Part shown: piece by piece, positions 61,073 to 64,000 of the stretch
Layout of the letters: the number at the start of each line of letters is the position of its first letter
How positions within the stretch are numbered: position 1 is the first letter of the stretch
From: Solirubrobacter taibaiensis
GTDB lineage: Bacteria; Actinomycetota; Thermoleophilia; Solirubrobacterales; Solirubrobacteraceae
Reading direction: 5' to 3'
Assembly: GCA_027587225.1 (NCBI GenBank)
Contig: JAPDDQ010000027.1
Coordinates: 1-64,000 of the forward strand
Length of the DNA stretch: 64,000 nucleotides
The notes under the pieces: model-generated
What the model was told of the DNA's origin: nothing
The model's database searches: none
What the model saw: the letters and a program-made list of their open reading frames with translations, nothing else
Position numbers and translations under genes: made by a program

Positions 61073-61933
61073 CTGCAGGTTCCAGCGCCATTCGCGTACG
61101 AGCGTGCCACCTCGGTGGACCATGCGCTCGCGCTGTTAGAAGAGCTCGGACCGGAGGCCCGGTTGCTGGCCGGCGGACACTCGCTGCTGCCGATGATGAA
61201 GCTGCGGCTCGCTCAGCCGGAGTACCTCGTCGACATCGATCCGCTCGCGGACGAGCTCGGCTACATCACCCTCGCCGGCGCAGAGCTGCGGGTCGGCGCG
61301 ATGACCCGGCATCGGGACCTGCTCGAGTCGCCGCTGCTCGCGGACACCATCTTCACCGACGCCGAGCGGGTGATCGCCGACCCGGTGGTGCGCAACCGCG
61401 GGACGATCGGCGGGGCGCTCTGCCAGGCGGACCCCTCCGAGGACCTGTCCGCGGTGTGCGCGGCGGTCGGCGCGCGGCTCGTGATCCGCTCCCGCGCGGG
61501 CGAGCGCGTCCTGGACATGCACGCTTTCAGCCTCGGTCCCTACGAGACGGCGGTCTGCCCGGCGGAGCTGCTGACGGAGATCCGCGTCCCGCGGCGCTCC
61601 GGCAGCGCGTACGCCAAGGTCGACCGCCGCGTAGGGGATTGGGCGATCGCCGCCGTCGGGGCCGCGCTCGACGTCCGCGACGGTGTGATCACCCACGCGG
61701 GCCTGGCGCTGACGGCGGTCGGCGGTGAGCTCACGGTGCGGGCGGCCGAGGACGCGCTCGTCGGCGCCGGCCCTGAAGCCTTCAAGCGAGCGGCGGAGAT
61801 CGCCGCCGCGCAGTGCGACCCGGTGACGGATCAACGCGGGTCGAAGGAGTACAAGCGCCACGTCGTCGGCGTGCTCTGTGAGCGCGTCCTGCAGCGTGCG
61901 TTCGCGCGCGCACAACACTCGGAGGAGGTGTGA
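61073..61933 (+). CDS. coxM: FAD-binding medium subunit of a molybdenum hydroxylase (CoxM-like), probable CTG start
   Basis: The protein (286 residues from CTG 61073) has the FAD-domain motifs of CoxM: AGGHSLLPMMKLRLAQPEYL, VVRNRGTIGGALCQADPSED and AVGAALDVRDGVITHAGLAL in the C-terminal domain. The nearest in-frame ATG (61058) lies before a strong Shine-Dalgarno (GGAGG 61062-61066), which sits 6 bases before CTG 61073. Translation from CTG gives a start that aligns residue by residue with the ATG start of the paralogue at 63496 (QVPAPFAYERATS against QTPARFEYERATS). I therefore place the start at CTG. The FAD subunit accepts electrons from the FeS subunit. Confidence 0.85.
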   Translation: MQVPAPFAYERATSVDHALALLEELGPEARLLAGGHSLLPMMKLRLAQPEYLVDIDPLADELGYITLAGAELRVGAMTRHRDLLESPLLADTIFTDAERVIADPVVRNRGTIGGALCQADPSEDLSAVCAAVGARLVIRSRAGERVLDMHAFSLGPYETAVCPAELLTEIRVPRRSGSAYAKVDRRVGDWAIAAVGAALDVRDGVITHAGLALTAVGGELTVRAAEDALVGAGPEAFKRAAEIAAAQCDPVTDQRGSKEYKRHVVGVLCERVLQRAFARAQHSEEV

Positions 61934-61934
61934 G

Positions 61935-62180
61935 ATGTCAACCGGATGGACCCTGGGCTTGATCCTGGGCGTCGTCGTCATCCTGATCGCCGCGGCGATC
62001 GTCATCACCATCGTCATGCTCGCGCGGCGGATCGCCGATCAAGCGCGCACGGCGGTCGGGGGCGTCGATGTCGTACGCCAGCAGACGGACGGCCTGCCCG
62101 GCATCAACCGCATCAACGACTCCGGCGTGCGCATCCTGCGCACCGCCCGCGCCGTGCGCAAGGTGGCGGTGGGCAAGTGA
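61935..62180 (+). CDS. Small one-helix membrane protein 1 of the CoxM cassette
   Basis: The 81-residue protein starts at ATG 61935 after GGAGGAGG, one base after the CoxM stop. A transmembrane helix (LILGVVVILIAAAIVITIVM) is followed by a polar helical part (ARRIADQARTAVGGVDVVRQ...INDSGVRILRTARAVRKVA). The stop overlaps the GTG of the next gene (GTGA). No family recognised. Confidence 0.75.
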   Translation: MSTGWTLGLILGVVVILIAAAIVITIVMLARRIADQARTAVGGVDVVRQQTDGLPGINRINDSGVRILRTARAVRKVAVGK

Positions 62181-62449
62181 GCAACGACGACGCCTGGGTG
62201 CTCGCGCTGGTCATCGGCCTCGCCGCCGCATTGATCGTCGCGGTACTGCTGCTCATGCTCATCCGCGCCTGCCGGGACATCGAGTCCTCGGTCGGCGGGC
62301 TGCTCGAGGTGGCCGGCAAGGTCGCGGGCAACACCGCCAACATCCCCGCCCTCGCGGCCACCGCGCCCGTGCTGGGCAAGATCGTCGACGAGGCCATCGT
62401 CCAGGACGGGTACATGAACGCGCTCACCGACGGATTCGGGGGCAGGTAG
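62177..62449 (+). CDS. Small one-helix membrane protein 2 of the CoxM cassette
   Basis: The 90-residue protein (GTG 62177) has a helix LALVIGLAAALIVAVLLLML, a short polar part with IRACRDIESSVGGLLEVAGK, and an amphipathic C-terminus (LGKIVDEAIVQDGYMNALTD). The stop TAG is immediately followed by the ATG of the next gene. Same layout as the other members. Confidence 0.75.
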   Translation: MSNDDAWVLALVIGLAAALIVAVLLLMLIRACRDIESSVGGLLEVAGKVAGNTANIPALAATAPVLGKIVDEAIVQDGYMNALTDGFGGR

Positions 62450-62710
62450 ATGGCGGTCCTTTCCATCCTGCTCGCCGTCGTCGTCATCGCGGTGCTGGCC
62501 GCCGCGTTGCTCGAGGTCCGGCGCAGCCTGCACGCTTCGGCCACCGGTTTGGCCACGCTGGCCGACGCGCTCGAGACCGTCGAGTCCGAGCACCTGCGCA
62601 CGCTCGAGCCCTCCGTGAAGGCCATCAACGCGCAGTTCGACACCATCCTCAGCGCCCTGCCGGGCATCGGCGCGAAGGCCGCGATCGTGGCCGAGAGGAG
62701 GCCGCGATGA
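62450..62710 (+). CDS. Small one-helix membrane protein 3 of the CoxM cassette
   Basis: The 86-residue protein has a transmembrane helix (LSILLAVVVIAVLAAALL) and a long helical part: EVRRSLHASATGLATLADAL, TVESEHLRTLEPSVKAINAQ, FDTILSALPGIGAKAAIVAE, with heptad-like spacing. ATG directly after the upstream stop; its stop overlaps the next ATG. Function unknown. Confidence 0.75.
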   Translation: MAVLSILLAVVVIAVLAAALLEVRRSLHASATGLATLADALETVESEHLRTLEPSVKAINAQFDTILSALPGIGAKAAIVAERRPR

Positions 62711-62955
62711 TCGTCGTCGCTCTGATCCTGCTGCTGGTGGTGTTCCCGATCGTGGTGATCCTGCTCCGCAACGTGCTCACCGAGGCGACCTCGATCGTGG
62801 GCAGCATCGAGCGCATCACCGCCGCCGCCCGCGCCGGCTCGAAGGATCTCGACGCCGCGCCGCTGCTGCTCACGACGCAGCAGCAGGTGCGAGACACCGT
62901 CGCGAACGTCGCCGCGTACGGCGGCTCCCTCGACGTGATCGTGGACGACGCATGA
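62707..62955 (+). CDS. Small one-helix membrane protein 4 of the CoxM cassette
   Basis: The 82-residue protein (ATG 62707, ATGA overlap) has a helix MIVVALILLLVVFPIVVILL and a polar helical part with LTEATSIVGSIERITAAARA, LLLTTQQQVRDTVANVAAYG. It resembles members 3 and 5 in layout: helix, then a periplasmic or cytoplasmic coiled segment. Confidence 0.75.
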   Translation: MIVVALILLLVVFPIVVILLRNVLTEATSIVGSIERITAAARAGSKDLDAAPLLLTTQQQVRDTVANVAAYGGSLDVIVDDA

Positions 62956-63518
62956 CCGTCGCCGGAGTGCTGCTCATCGTCGCGGTCGTCCTCATCGTCG
63001 CCGCGCTCGTGTTCTTCCTGGTGTCCGTGATCTTCGCGCTGCAGAAGATCACGAAGGGGCTCGACGCGACCATCTCCGCGGTCGGTGAGATCGTCGAGAA
63101 GTCCAAGCCCGTCAACGAGATCGTCGAGGACATCAACGCCAACCTCGACGCCGCCGTCGACGCGCTCGAAGGCCTGCTGGTGAAGAAGGCCGGCCTGCCC
63201 GAGGCGATGGGCCTGATCGAAGGCCTGTACCCGGGCGCGAAGGCCGAGGGCCTGCGCAACTTCCCCGACAGCGCCACCGTGCGCTCGCCGCGGATCTCCG
63301 AGGTCTACACGCGCGGCACGCTCACGCTTGCCCGCCTCGGCCGCGAGGCACCGATCGCCGCCGCCAGCCCCAACGGCCCGGCCCTGCGCGACGCGCGCTA
63401 CGGCAGCCGTGCCTCACGCGGGCTGTACCCGACCGACCGGCCCGGTCGCTCCCCGATCATCGGCACCGACTCGCCCATCCAGTACGAGGCCACAGATGCA
63501 GACCCCAGCGCGGTTTGA
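62952..63518 (+). CDS. One-helix membrane protein 5 of the CoxM cassette, with long tail
   Basis: The 188-residue protein has a helix VLLIVAVVLIVAALVFFLVS, a coiled-coil-like stretch (ALQKITKGLDATISAVGEIV, NEIVEDINANLDAAVDALEG) and a long Arg/Ser/Pro-rich tail from about residue 105 that looks disordered. ATG 62952 overlaps the upstream stop (ATGA); the end overlaps the second CoxM start by 23 bases. Best candidate for the scaffold of the cassette. Confidence 0.8.
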   Translation: MTVAGVLLIVAVVLIVAALVFFLVSVIFALQKITKGLDATISAVGEIVEKSKPVNEIVEDINANLDAAVDALEGLLVKKAGLPEAMGLIEGLYPGAKAEGLRNFPDSATVRSPRISEVYTRGTLTLARLGREAPIAAASPNGPALRDARYGSRASRGLYPTDRPGRSPIIGTDSPIQYEATDADPSAV

Positions 63519-64000
63519 GTACGAGCGGGCGACGAGCCTGCAGGGCGCGATCGCGTCACTGAAGGAGCACGAGGACTCACGCGTGATCGCCGGTGGCCAC
63601 TCGTTGCTGCCGATGATGAAGCTGCGGCTCGCGAGCCCGACGCGGCTGATCGACATCAACGACCTCACGGACCTGCAGTACATCCGCGAGGAGGGCGACG
63701 AGATCGCGATCGGCGCGCTCACACGCCACGTCGAGCTGCTCAAGTCCGAGCTGCTCGCGCAGCACTATCCGCTCTTCCACGACGCGGAGATGGTCATCGC
63801 CGACCCCGTGGTGCGCAACCGCGGGACGATCGGCGGCTCGCTCTGCCAGGCCGACGCGGCCGAGGATCTGTCCGCGGTGTGCGCGGCCGTGAAGGCCAAG
63901 GTCGTGATCGCGGGTGCCGACGGCACGCGCACGGTGCCGATGGATCAGTTCCACCTCGGGCCGTGGACGACCGCCGTGGGCGAAGGCGAGATCCTCACCG
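63496..64000 (+). CDS. coxM: Second CoxM-like FAD subunit, cut by the window end
   Basis: The first 168 residues are present; the frame continues beyond 64000. Motifs: IAGGHSLLPMMKLRLASPTR, VVRNRGTIGGSLCQADAAED. It starts at ATG 63496, overlapping membrane protein 5. It is clearly a paralogue of the CoxM at 61073. The CoxL and CoxS partners probably follow outside. Confidence 0.9.
   Translation, partial: MQTPARFEYERATSLQGAIASLKEHEDSRVIAGGHSLLPMMKLRLASPTRLIDINDLTDLQYIREEGDEIAIGALTRHVELLKSELLAQHYPLFHDAEMVIADPVVRNRGTIGGSLCQADAAEDLSAVCAAVKAKVVIAGADGTRTVPMDQFHLGPWTTAVGEGEILT

Overview
The window is 64 kb of very GC-rich DNA with dense, often translationally coupled genes (ATGA/GTGA overlaps) and many GTG starts. 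The gene content suggests an actinobacterium, most likely of the Thermoleophilia (Solirubrobacter/Conexibacter-like): large LuxR-type ATPase regulators, PadR/TetR/MerR/CGNR regulators beside MFS pumps, a deazaflavin-dependent (Ddn-like) reductase, molybdenum hydroxylase (Cox) subunits, and many Sec-secreted beta-propeller proteins. This placement is an inference from gene content; I see no rRNA, tRNA, CRISPR array or intact transposon.

Layout. 0-1.2 kb: 3' part of a secreted propeller protein. 1.3-4.7 kb: a patch of broken and orphan genes (sigma-factor C-terminal fragment coupled to a membrane protein, MBL-fold fragment, PadR-like fragment coupled to a membrane protein, orphan Imm10-type immunity gene, frameshifted secreted-protein tail). 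5.3-12.6 kb: secreted proteins, including a very large RTX-repeat protein ending in an M15-like peptidase plus a lytic transglycosylase, and an SdiA-regulated-like/lamin-tail protein. 12.8-18 kb (minus strand): FkbM methyltransferase, two tiny coupled ORFs, LarA-type racemase, LuxR-type ATPase regulator. 18.1-20.4 kb: OsmC-like protein, acyl-CoA-dehydrogenase-like flavoprotein and flavin reductase, closed by a clear terminator. 20.5-23.3 kb: TetR regulator, PaaK-like adenylating enzyme, MerR regulator, with two visible operator/promoter elements. 23.3-27 kb: PPOX protein and a PQQ-type sugar dehydrogenase with PKD and LamG modules. 28.2-31.9 kb: PadR/MFS and CGNR/MFS divergent pairs. 33-39.3 kb: a 2117-residue RHS/teneurin-like secreted protein. 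39.4-44.7 kb: GGDEF-EAL protein, small ribbon-helix-helix-like protein, phytase-like secreted protein. 45-47 kb: an unrecognised protein made of a tandem duplication with a basic/acidic tail. 47-55.8 kb: lipoprotein, secreted propellers, alpha/beta hydrolase, TetR/SRPBCC pair. 55.8-64 kb: lone CoxS, two-component system, MMPL transporter, LysR regulator, and a cassette in which five coupled one-helix membrane proteins lie between two CoxM (FAD subunit) paralogues; the second CoxM runs off the window.

Four loci stand out as possibly undescribed: the RTX-peptidase-transglycosylase fusion, the CoxM / five small membrane proteins / CoxM cassette, the duplicated 673-residue protein, and the teneurin-like RHS protein without a recognisable adjacent immunity gene. 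Several regulator promoters (TetR at 20491, MerR at 22360, MFS at 28782) appear to place the transcription start at or next to the start codon, suggesting leaderless mRNAs.
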